This document shows positions 1 to 5,785 of a stretch of 10,592 nucleotides of DNA, in pieces. The DNA lies in assembly GCA_035646975.1 (NCBI GenBank), contig DASROJ010000049.1, positions 1-10,592 on the forward strand, written 5' to 3'. Origin of the DNA: DASROJ01 sp035646975 (GTDB lineage: Bacteria; Acidobacteriota; Polarisedimenticolia; JACPZX01; DASXTC01). Position numbers and translations under genes: made by a program. Numbering within the stretch: position 1 is the stretch's first letter; each line of letters starts with the position of its first letter. The notes beneath the pieces were generated by a model, which ran no database searches, was not told where the DNA came from, and saw only the letters and a list, made by a program, of their open reading frames with translations.

Positions 1-819
1 TACACCTTCGCGGACCAGCTCCTCAACACCGATCTCGTCACGAGCGTCAAGGTGAGGTGGGTCGCGAAGAAAGGCTCCGGCTCGGATTGGCAGGCCAAGG
101 CCGGCCTCGTCGTGGGAGGCCAGGAGTACTACGGCGCAACGGTGCAGCTGCCGACGAACTACACGGTCTTCGAGGAGACGTTCGCGAACAATCCGGCGAC
201 CGGGCAGCCCTGGACGGTCCAGGATGTCCGGGCGGCCAAGCTCATCTACCAGCAGGTGACCATCACCACGCAGCTTCCCAGGGCGAAGCTGACCGAGCTT
301 GTCCTCGTCGTCTCCGTTCAGCGGATGCCGGTGCTCGCCACGATGACGGAGAAGCCGAACTCGGACGCCTCGCCGAACCAGGGAACTCCCACTCCATCCG
401 GCGCCCACTACCTCAACGTGGACGAGGATCCGCATGACAGCGACACGACGGTGCTGAAGTTCGCCGCGGGCGGCAACAAGGAGGTCTATACGACCGCCGA
501 CCAGCTGCTCGACACCGACCATGTGCAGTACGTCAAGGTGCGGTGGGTCGCCAAGAAAGGCTCCGGCTCGGACTGGCAGGCCAAGGCCGGCCTCGTGGTG
601 GGAGGGCAGGAGTACTACGGCACAACGGTGCAGCTGCCGACGAACTACACGATTCGCGAGGAGACGTTTGCGAACAATCCGGCAACCAGCCAGCCCTGGA
701 CGGTCCAGGAGGTGCGTGCCGCAAAGCTGATCTATCAGCAGGTGACCACCACCGCGGCGCTGCCGAAAGCGGCGCTGACCGAGATCGTGCTGGTCGTAAC
801 CGTCGAGCGCGCGCCCTGA
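1..819 (+). CDS. Tandem-repeat structural protein, 3' end (partial)
   Basis: The reading frame is open from the first base of the window, so the gene starts to the left and only its last 272 residues are visible. They contain one incomplete and one complete copy of a module of about 162 residues. The second copy (about residues 139-272) opens with a His-Tyr-Leu-Asn-Val-Asp-Glu stretch and continues through a beta-rich segment with WVAKKGSGSDW and GLVVGGQEYYG. It ends in a segment with NPATxQPWTVQ followed by a hydrophobic strand and the stop at 817-819. The NPaTGxxWT ending resembles beta-sandwich modules seen in phage-like and surface-type hypothetical proteins. I do not recognise a named family. 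No catalytic motif is visible, so a structural or binding role is the best inference. A strong hairpin follows the stop. The coding frame is certain; the function is not. Confidence 0.8.
   Translation, partial: YTFADQLLNTDLVTSVKVRWVAKKGSGSDWQAKAGLVVGGQEYYGATVQLPTNYTVFEETFANNPATGQPWTVQDVRAAKLIYQQVTITTQLPRAKLTELVLVVSVQRMPVLATMTEKPNSDASPNQGTPTPSGAHYLNVDEDPHDSDTTVLKFAAGGNKEVYTTADQLLDTDHVQYVKVRWVAKKGSGSDWQAKAGLVVGGQEYYGTTVQLPTNYTIREETFANNPATSQPWTVQEVRAAKLIYQQVTTTAALPKAALTEIVLVVTVERAP
1..819 (+). repeat. In-frame direct repeat, 486-bp period
   Basis: The segment starting at base 1 recurs from base 487 with a period of exactly 486 bp (162 codons). Examples are the GTCAAGGTG at 46-54 and again at 532-540. 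In the core (about 46-230 versus 532-716) I count roughly 10 percent base differences, mostly synonymous. The two copies therefore arose by a fairly recent internal duplication or are kept alike by gene conversion. More copies may lie to the left of the window. Confidence 0.9.
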
Positions 820-845
820 TCGGGTGACGGGGCGCCCGCCTTCAG

Positions 846-888
846 GATTCCTCTGCGGCGGCCCGGTTGGGCCGCCGCAGAGCGAATC
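846..888. terminator. Bidirectional hairpin terminator between convergent genes
   Basis: The arms 851-864 and 869-882 are perfect 14-bp inverted repeats around a GGTT loop. Allowing a single bulged C at 883, the stem extends by five more pairs (846-850 with 884-888). It lies 27 bases after the stop of the + strand repeat gene and 5 bases beyond the stop of the minus-strand zinc-ribbon gene, where a shared terminator is expected. Neither side has a long T-run, so termination efficiency is inferred from stem strength and position only. Confidence 0.7.
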
Positions 889-892
889 ATCC

Positions 893-1150
893 TCACCGGG
901 CGGCTTGCTCCTCTGCCCGAAGCTGCATGACCGTGAAGACCTTGTAGCTGTAAGACGCACCGCACGCGCTGCAGGTGCCCATGGTGCTGACGCCTACCAG
1001 GACACGATCGGGTCCGGCGCTCTGATGATCCACGCTGTGATTGGGATCGAAATCGCCCGCGGTGTAGGAGCGGCCGGTCTGGATCTGGATTGTCCCCGAA
1101 ATCGGAGCGGGACACTTCAGACACTTCTCCTCGATGCTGGCAATCACCAT
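893..1150 (-). CDS. Small zinc-ribbon-like protein
   Basis: This is an 85-residue protein with two CxxC pairs: C10-x2-C13 near the N-terminus and C60-x2-C63 near the C-terminus. Each is followed by a small polar turn, the layout of a zinc ribbon that binds one metal ion through four cysteines. The open frame continues upstream to 1318. I chose the ATG at 1150 because a GGAG Shine-Dalgarno lies 7 bases before it and because the recognisable fold begins directly after it. No enzymatic residues or membrane segment are seen. A nucleic-acid-binding or adaptor role is typical of such ribbons but is only an inference here. The gene converges with the repeat gene on a shared hairpin and is divergent from the ComX-like operon, so the two share the 1151-1579 intergenic region. 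Confidence 0.65.
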   Translation of the reverse strand: MVIASIEEKCLKCPAPISGTIQIQTGRSYTAGDFDPNHSVDHQSAGPDRVLVGVSTMGTCSACGASYSYKVFTVMQLRAEEQAAR

Positions 1151-1295
1151 CCTTGCTCCACTTCCCGTGCCGGAGTGGATTGGACTCTGCTCACGATACA
1201 CATACCACTCTCTGAATCGTCCGGAAACCCTCGATGATCCCGAAATGTGCGGCCACTTCGTCATCCCTCCCGTGTCTGGTCCTTCGGCCCCTCGT

Positions 1296-1320
1296 GTTTG
1301 CGCCGCAAGAGTGTGCAAAC
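1296..1320. promoter_or_regulatory. Candidate operator: inverted TTGCG/CGCAA half-sites
   Basis: Bases 1298-1308 form the perfect palindrome TTGCG-C-CGCAA. A wider inverted repeat, GTTTGC (1296-1301) with GCAAAC (1315-1320), gives a third half-site of the same kind. Bacillus ComA binds TTGCGG/CCGCAA half-sites, and NarL/FixJ regulators in general bind such short inverted repeats. The half-sites here are packed more closely than the four-base spacing of the Bacillus ComA box. The location, upstream of the operon that encodes a NarL/FixJ regulator, makes autoregulation plausible but unproven. Confidence 0.3.
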
Positions 1321-1345
1321 CCGGGTCAAGAGCCTCTCAGTCTGA

Positions 1346-1361
1346 TGGCCGGCCACTTGCA
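1346..1361 (+). promoter_or_regulatory. Possible sigma-54 -24/-12 promoter
   Basis: The sequence TGGCCGGCCACTTGCA keeps the TGGC and TTGCA blocks of sigma-54 promoters. The GG and GC doublets are exactly 12 bases apart, as required. The middle CGG departs from the ACG consensus. Transcription would start near 1372, giving a leader of about 208 bases before the peptide gene. No matching enhancer-binding protein is in the window, and in GC-rich DNA this match could be chance. Confidence 0.2.
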
Positions 1362-1564
1362 AAGTCATCCGTGGTCACGGCCCGGACACCTACGCAGGAA
1401 CCCGCGCCTGCCGCAGCAGTCCTGCGCGGCGACCAGGGGCCGAAGGCAGGGGAGGTTGCTTCAACCGAACCTCGCCGGTGACCGATCCGTGGAACCACCC
1501 GTGATCAGCAAAGTTCGTCCCCGATGCGTGGGCCGGCAGGCATTGGCAGAATCGGTCAGGCGAT

Positions 1565-1573
1565 GAGGGAGGT
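1565..1573 (+). promoter_or_regulatory. Strong ribosome binding site of the ComX-like gene
   Basis: GAGGGAGGT contains a near-ideal GGAGG ending 7 bases before the ATG at 1580. It is the best Shine-Dalgarno of the whole operon, and it supports a small open frame that could otherwise be dismissed as chance. The downstream genes have weak sites and overlapping starts, so translation of the operon probably begins here. Confidence 0.8.
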
Positions 1574-1579
1574 ACCGAC

Positions 1580-1777
1580 ATGCAGGTTTCGGCACTCGCA
1601 GACGCGCTCGCAGGGGTAAGGACGTCCGATAGCACAATCTCGATGCGCAAACTGCAGGGCTGGCTGTCCGGCGCCGGACTCGACGAGCTTGCTCGCGCCG
1701 TCTCGTTGCTGGCCACGAGCCTGAATCGAGCACCGCGGCAGGAACCCCCGGGCGATGATGAGAAGCCCTGGTTCTGA
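1580..1777 (+). CDS. ComX-like pheromone precursor peptide (candidate)
   Basis: This 65-residue peptide starts with a strong GGAGG site and runs into the start of the prenyltransferase-like gene, overlapping it by 23 bases. The N-terminal part is helix-prone (LQGWLSGAGLDELARAVSLL, residues 25-44). The C-terminus is a short, polar, flexible tail ending PPGDDEKPWF, with Trp64 next to last. In Bacillus, ComX is a 50-75 residue precursor whose C-terminal 5-10 residues are released after ComQ prenylates a Trp two to four positions from the end. Size, position of Trp and neighbours all match that design. No sequence identity to Bacillus ComX is evident, which is expected because ComX is among the most variable peptides known. 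A second Trp (28) lies in the putative leader. There is no signal peptide, as in ComX. The ORF is probably real; the pheromone role is inferred. Confidence 0.65.
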   Translation: MQVSALADALAGVRTSDSTISMRKLQGWLSGAGLDELARAVSLLATSLNRAPRQEPPGDDEKPWF

Positions 1778-2723
1778 TGTCGTGGTGAGCGCGCTGCGCG
1801 AGCAGCTTCGGGAGGTCATCGCGACCTGCGTCGCCCCGCCGATTCGCAAGGAGCTCGTGAATCTGCTGGGGAGGCCAGGTTACGCGCTGCATGCCGGAGG
1901 CTCGTGCCGTGCCGGCACGCTGGCGCTCGATGTCCATGGTGCCGTGTTCCGCGAGCCGCCGGGAAGGTCCGCGCTGCTGGCCGCAGCGGCACTCGAGCTT
2001 CAGATGGAGGCCGCCTACCTGTTCGACGAGGTGGCGGATGCTGCTCCTGACGCGCGGCGGAGCGAAGACCTTGCCCTGGCGATCGCGCTGCTCACCGCCG
2101 GTGGCGCCGCAGCCGTCGAGGCAGCTGCCTTCTCAGGCGATCCCGCGGGCGCGTTGCGCCACTTCTGCATGGACTACAACGAGGCCTGCGCCGGCCAGTT
2201 CCTCGACGCGATGCTGCAGAGACGCGGACAGGCGACCTTCGAAGAGGCGCTCCAGATGACCTGCCTGAAGTCCGGGGGGCTCGGGAAGTTCGTGACCGGT
2301 TTTGCCGCCCGCATCGCCGGAGTGGATCCCGACGAAGTCATCCTCTTCGAGCAGCTCGGCCGCGACACGTTCACACTGGCGCAGCTGGTCGACGACATGC
2401 GCGACGCCTGCACTCATGGCCGGGATTCCGATCTGGCGCAGCGGAAAGCAACACTGCCTGTCGTCTACTTCCGTCAACGGATTGACTCTCTGGCTCCAAT
2501 CGATGGTATGCTTTTCCCCGAACTTCACCAAATCTACGAATCCTCTGGTGCCCCGCTGTACGCGGCGATTCTCGCCCGTGCGTACATGAGCCGGGCTCAA
2601 CAGGATCTGTCTCAACTGGCGCGGCGCGCTTATGCGGTCGGCGGCCTTGGCCGTTTTCTCGAGAGCGTGGAGTCGGGTGCTGAGGAAATTCTCGGCGCCG
2701 CGTGTGGCGGTCTGGTCGCATGA
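1755..2723 (+). CDS. ComQ-like isoprenyl transferase (polyprenyl synthetase family)
   Basis: This is a 322-residue, all-helical protein of the trans-isoprenyl diphosphate synthase fold. The first Asp-rich motif is D91-E-V-A-D95, a DExxD variant of DDxxD, followed by the family's RR pair at 101-102. A GQ-type motif lies at 147-148, K172 follows, and the second Asp-rich motif D213-D-M-R-D217 is intact. After it comes DLAQRKATLP (226-235), the Lys-Thr-Leu-Pro signature shared with ComQ and its relatives. Where chain-elongating synthases carry GGKRxRP to hold IPP, this protein reads GGSCRAG (48-54). The metal and allylic-diphosphate site is therefore kept while the IPP site is degraded. ComQ-type enzymes transfer a prenyl group to a peptide Trp instead of to IPP, which fits this pattern. 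Start: ATG 1755, or 1758, both overlapping the peptide gene, with a weak AGGA at 1740-1743. The alternative is an ordinary short-chain prenyl diphosphate synthase. Confidence 0.85.
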   Translation: MMRSPGSDVVVSALREQLREVIATCVAPPIRKELVNLLGRPGYALHAGGSCRAGTLALDVHGAVFREPPGRSALLAAAALELQMEAAYLFDEVADAAPDARRSEDLALAIALLTAGGAAAVEAAAFSGDPAGALRHFCMDYNEACAGQFLDAMLQRRGQATFEEALQMTCLKSGGLGKFVTGFAARIAGVDPDEVILFEQLGRDTFTLAQLVDDMRDACTHGRDSDLAQRKATLPVVYFRQRIDSLAPIDGMLFPELHQIYESSGAPLYAAILARAYMSRAQQDLSQLARRAYAVGGLGRFLESVESGAEEILGAACGGLVA

Positions 2724-4965
2724 CGGGCCCCGGATTGCAGCCTCGGCGATCCTGCTCGGGTTCATGGCGGTTGCGGCGCTGGCCGAGATCGCGATCCGGG
2801 AGCCGGGGGATCTTGGCCTCAGCCTCGGGCACTGCGGCGAGGATCTCTGCGTCGCCTGGGTCATGCCGGCAGGCCAGGCCTGGTTCGACGGGGCGCATCC
2901 CGGGATGCGCGTCATCACGCTGGATGGCGAAGACGCGCGCGCCGCGGTCAACCTGCATCCAGGTCGTCGATGGATGGAGGCCGGGCTGCTTTCCCCGGAT
3001 GGAAAAACCTCGGTGGCCCGCGTCCTGAGCGGGAGCATCACCGGACCCTGGGCCCGACGCTCGCTCTGGCTCACCGGTTTCGTGTTTGTCCTGCTGGGCG
3101 CCGCCGTCCTCGTGCGCCGCCCGGATGTCGTGGAGGCGCGGCTGTTCGGCCTGTTCGCGGGGCTCACGGGTGTCGCCTTCGCGGTGTCGCCCGCCTCCGG
3201 TGGCCCCCACGATCCCTGGGCTCTGGTCGTCCAGTTCCTCAGTCTTCTGGGTCTGGGGGCGATCCTTCCCGCGTTCGCCGTCGCGTTGGTGGGCAACTGG
3301 CGCCGATCCCGGCGCGTCGTGCAGGGCTTCTGGCTGGCCGGTGGCGTCCTTCTGATCGGCTACCTTGCCTCGGTTTTCATCCGACCGGTTTTCTACGGCG
3401 GAGTGCGCCTCGCATTCGGGCTCTACCTCGCCACCGGCATCCTCGCGGCGCTGTTCGTGCTGGCGCGCAAGGCGCTGTCACGTCGCTCACAGGAGAACTC
3501 CGTCCGCGATGCCCGGCTCGCGCTTTCGGGGATCGCCTGCGGCACGTTGCCGTTTGTCTGCCTGACTCTGATCCCGCAATCCATCGCGCACACCAGCCTG
3601 CTGCCGGCGCAGGTCACCGCCTTGTTCTGGAGCGTCATTCCGATGACCTTTGCCTACGCGATCCTCCGCCACCAGTCCCTCGGCATCCGCCGCCTCGTCC
3701 ACCGCGGCATGGTGTACGGCATCACGACGGCCGCCGTCCTCGTGGCGATGTTCCTGCTCGTCGTTGCGGCCGACTCCATGGCAAATGGATTTGCCGGCGG
3801 GACCCGTTCCGCGTTCATCAGCGCCGCGATCCTGACCTGCGGGGCGCTTCTGTTTCACTTCCTGCGCGACGGCGCGCGAAGCCTGGTCGATCGCTTCGTC
3901 TACCGTGACGAGGTCGACTCGAGCGCGCTGCTGGCGGGGATGCGCTACGACCTGCTCGGCAGCGAACGGGCGGAAGAAGTGGTGAGCGCCATGGTGAAGC
4001 GGCTGCGCGACTCGCTGCATCTCGAATCGATCGTCCTGTTGCTCGGAACCACCGGAGAGTCGATGCGGGTGGCCGCTTCCGTCGGGCCGCGCGCCGACCA
4101 GAGCATCGCCTTCGTCCGGTCGCGGCTTGTCGAGCCGGGGTCGGAAGCGCAGGGTCTGTTCGATGTACGATGGGACGCCGACATGCTGCTCGTCGCCCGG
4201 CTGGAGACGGGAGGGGAGACCTTCGGATTTCTCGTGGTCGGGCCCAAGGAGAAAGGTGAAGTGTTCGTCAGCGAGGAAAGACAGCTGGTCGAAACCGTGA
4301 CCCCGATCCTCGCGCTCGCGGTGCGTGAAACGACCTTGCTGGCCGAGCTGCGTGATGTGAGCGGGCGACTGACGAACGCCCAGGAAGCCGAGCGGGCGCG
4401 CATCGCGCGTGATCTTCATGACGGTCCGCTTCAAAAGGCGATGTTTCTCGCGGGTGTTTCCGAAGCAACGATGCGGGACCGTGACGCCGTGGCTCGCGAG
4501 CTGGCCGTCGAGCTGCGGGAGCTCTGCGCCCGTCTGAGGCCGGCGATCCTCGACGACCTGGGACTCGTTCCCGCTCTGGAATGGCTCCTGGAAAAAACCG
4601 CCCAGGGGTTCGCCGTCACGCCAAGCCTGACCCTGCGCGGGTTGACCGAAGAGGATCGCCTGGCGCCCAACGCCGAGCTGGCTTTCTTCCGGGTCACCCA
4701 GGAGGCGGTGAGCAACGCGCTCAAGCACGGGCATGCGACGTCAATCCATGTGTCGCTGGCCAGGACGACCCACGACGTCCAGCTCTCCGTCATCGACGAC
4801 GGGGGCGGTCTCGCGATGGCAGGCGAGCTGACAGGGGGTCTCGGCGTCCGGGGAATGCGCGAGCGGCTGCGGCAGGTCGGCGGCAATTTCGCAGTGGCCT
4901 CCAACGGGAAAATCGGGACCGTGGTCACGGCCAGCATCCCGCACTTCGCGCACCGAGAGCAATGA
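2677..4965 (+). CDS. ComP-like multipass sensor histidine kinase
   Basis: With the GTG at 2677 this is a 762-residue kinase, close to the size of Bacillus ComP. After a basic N-terminus come about ten membrane helices, near residues 20-40, 129-146, 154-171, 181-205, 216-235, 242-263, 280-299, 309-330, 344-365 and 379-396. Between helices 1 and 2 lies an extracytoplasmic PDZ-like segment (about 45-105) with two nearby cysteines (53, 58). A cytoplasmic GAF-like region spans roughly 415-555. The HisKA_3 dimerisation box has ERARIARDLHDGPLQ with phospho-acceptor H581. The ATPase has N680 in the N-box, D707-D-G-G-G as G1 and GGLGVRGM as G2. This is the HPK7/NarX-ComP class that pairs with LuxR-type regulators. 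An ATG at 2632 would overlap the upstream gene by 92 bases. GTG 2677 has GGAG 4 bases before it, and GTG 2704 is a third option. The expected role is sensing the modified peptide and phosphorylating the overlapping regulator. Confidence 0.9.
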   Translation: MLRKFSAPRVAVWSHDGPRIAASAILLGFMAVAALAEIAIREPGDLGLSLGHCGEDLCVAWVMPAGQAWFDGAHPGMRVITLDGEDARAAVNLHPGRRWMEAGLLSPDGKTSVARVLSGSITGPWARRSLWLTGFVFVLLGAAVLVRRPDVVEARLFGLFAGLTGVAFAVSPASGGPHDPWALVVQFLSLLGLGAILPAFAVALVGNWRRSRRVVQGFWLAGGVLLIGYLASVFIRPVFYGGVRLAFGLYLATGILAALFVLARKALSRRSQENSVRDARLALSGIACGTLPFVCLTLIPQSIAHTSLLPAQVTALFWSVIPMTFAYAILRHQSLGIRRLVHRGMVYGITTAAVLVAMFLLVVAADSMANGFAGGTRSAFISAAILTCGALLFHFLRDGARSLVDRFVYRDEVDSSALLAGMRYDLLGSERAEEVVSAMVKRLRDSLHLESIVLLLGTTGESMRVAASVGPRADQSIAFVRSRLVEPGSEAQGLFDVRWDADMLLVARLETGGETFGFLVVGPKEKGEVFVSEERQLVETVTPILALAVRETTLLAELRDVSGRLTNAQEAERARIARDLHDGPLQKAMFLAGVSEATMRDRDAVARELAVELRELCARLRPAILDDLGLVPALEWLLEKTAQGFAVTPSLTLRGLTEEDRLAPNAELAFFRVTQEAVSNALKHGHATSIHVSLARTTHDVQLSVIDDGGGLAMAGELTGGLGVRGMRERLRQVGGNFAVASNGKIGTVVTASIPHFAHREQ

Positions 4966-5612
4966 ATCCGCCGGTCAAAGTGCTGCTCGTCGACGACCAC
5001 CTGATGTTCCGCGAGGGTATCCGGACACGGCTGGCCCGTCACGCCCGGTTCAAGGTCGTCGGTGAGGCGGCAAATTCCGACGAAGCAATCCGGGTCATGC
5101 AGCAGACCGTCCCTTCCATCGTGATCCTCGACATCCGGATGCCGGGCTCCTCAGGCATCGATCTTGCCCGACGGCTGCGTCGCGAGTGGCCGGATGTGAA
5201 GATCCTCGTGCTGAGCGGCTACGACTTCGACCAGTACGTGCGCGCGCTGGCCCGCATCGGCATCCACGGCTATCTCCTGAAGGATTCTCCGCAGGAAGCG
5301 CTCATCGAGGCTCTCGACGAGATCGCCCGAGGCGGGGTCGTGCTTCCGCCTCGCATCGCATCGAAGGTCATGCGCAGCTATGCCTCGGATTCGGTGAACG
5401 AGGGTCGCAACTCGCGATGGGACCTGACCGTTCGGGAAATCGAGGTCCTGGAATGCCTTCACGAAGACCTGCGCAACGCCGACATCGCGTCCCGGCTGGA
5501 CATCTCCACGCGCACGGTCGAAGCGCATGTGAGCAGCATCATCTCGAAGCTCGACGCGCGAAGCCGGACCGACGCGGTGAAAAAGGCGATTCAGCTGGGC
5601 ATCATCCACTGA
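4962..5612 (+). CDS. ComA-like NarL/FixJ response regulator
   Basis: This is a 216-residue two-domain regulator. The receiver domain (about 1-120) has the acidic pair D11/D12, phospho-acceptor D57 in VILDIRMPG, S85 in the Thr/Ser switch position and K107 in LLKD. The C-terminal LuxR-type helix-turn-helix (about 153-212) has LTVREIEVLECL, then ADIASRLDISTRTVEAHVSS and a KL recognition-helix end. All key residues are present. The frame is open far upstream, but the ATG at 4962 is chosen because it overlaps the kinase stop in an ATGA junction and the receiver begins right after it. The tight coupling makes it the cognate partner of the HisKA_3 kinase. By analogy with ComA it should dimerise on phosphorylation and activate target promoters. 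The targets are unknown; the half-sites at 1296-1320 are one candidate. Confidence 0.94.
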   Translation: MNPPVKVLLVDDHLMFREGIRTRLARHARFKVVGEAANSDEAIRVMQQTVPSIVILDIRMPGSSGIDLARRLRREWPDVKILVLSGYDFDQYVRALARIGIHGYLLKDSPQEALIEALDEIARGGVVLPPRIASKVMRSYASDSVNEGRNSRWDLTVREIEVLECLHEDLRNADIASRLDISTRTVEAHVSSIISKLDARSRTDAVKKAIQLGIIH

Positions 5613-5730
5613 AGACACCGGGCGCGATGCGAGGACGCTGCCGGAAATCCCTGTCCGTTTAACACGAGAAAATGCCCCCGATGCGTGTGAAGGTCCCGGG
5701 TTAAGTGCTTGAATGAGCATCGGATGGAGG

Positions 5731-5748
5731 ATCCCGGTTCGGGATTTT
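5731..5748 (+). terminator. Small hairpin followed by a T run
   Basis: ATCCCG (5731-5736) and CGGGAT (5740-5745) form a 6-bp stem with a GTT loop, followed directly by TTT to 5748. It lies inside the MITE-like element, about 120 bases after the response-regulator stop, and could be the intrinsic terminator of the operon. The stem is short, and the large 28-bp inverted repeat could compete with or replace it. Confidence 0.4.
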
Positions 5749-5776
5749 GAAGAGCTGCTCGTATCCAGTTTAAAAT
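5747..5776 (+). promoter_or_regulatory. Sigma-70-like promoter inside the inverted-repeat element
   Basis: TTGAAG (5747-5752) and TAAAAT (5771-5776) are 18 bases apart in the least GC-rich stretch of the window. They match 4/6 and 5/6 consensus bases. A start near 5783 would place the transcript just before the ATG at 5786, leaving almost no leader. The mobile-element-like repeat may therefore supply the promoter of the following gene. Confidence 0.4.
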
Positions 5777-5785
5777 GAGCCGTTT

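Larger units (their letters stand above)
1151..1579. promoter_or_regulatory. Divergent intergenic region and leader of the ComX-like operon
   Basis: These 429 bases separate the minus-strand zinc-ribbon gene from the + strand signalling operon. Open frames exist but none has convincing composition or a ribosome site. It contains inverted half-sites at 1296-1320, a -24/-12-like sequence at 1346-1361 and two possible stem-loops in the would-be leader. The first stem-loop has arms 1393-1399 and 1420-1426. The alternative is 1410-1430, eight pairs with one bulged A. No convincing sigma-70 promoter toward the operon was found by eye. Confidence 0.5.

Noticed and set aside
1234..1566. 110-codon + strand frame and other frames upstream of the peptide gene
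   Set aside because: No ribosome site, no domain and irregular composition; the area is better explained as regulatory or leader sequence.
2632..2676. ATG start of the kinase at 2632
   Set aside because: It would overlap the prenyltransferase-like gene by 92 bases and has no Shine-Dalgarno. GTG 2677, with GGAG upstream, keeps the basic residues before the first membrane helix. Not fully excluded.
2133..3296. 387-codon minus-strand open frame, and a 415-codon one at 3487-4734
   Set aside because: Both lie opposite the strongly motif-supported prenyltransferase and kinase genes. Their translations are Arg/Pro/Gly-rich without any domain, as expected for shadows in GC-rich DNA.
2970..3908. 312-codon + strand frame inside the kinase gene
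   Set aside because: It lies entirely inside the membrane region of the kinase in another frame. The product is Arg-rich with no membrane helices or motifs.
4581..4961. N-terminal extension of the response regulator by 127 codons
   Set aside because: It overlaps the kinase ATPase domain and is low-complexity. The receiver domain starts directly after the ATG at 4962, which forms an ATGA junction.
5151..5720. 189-codon minus-strand frame starting in the inverted repeat
   Set aside because: It lies opposite the response regulator, whose motifs are complete. Its PSHASGAFS start only reflects the left arm of the inverted repeat.
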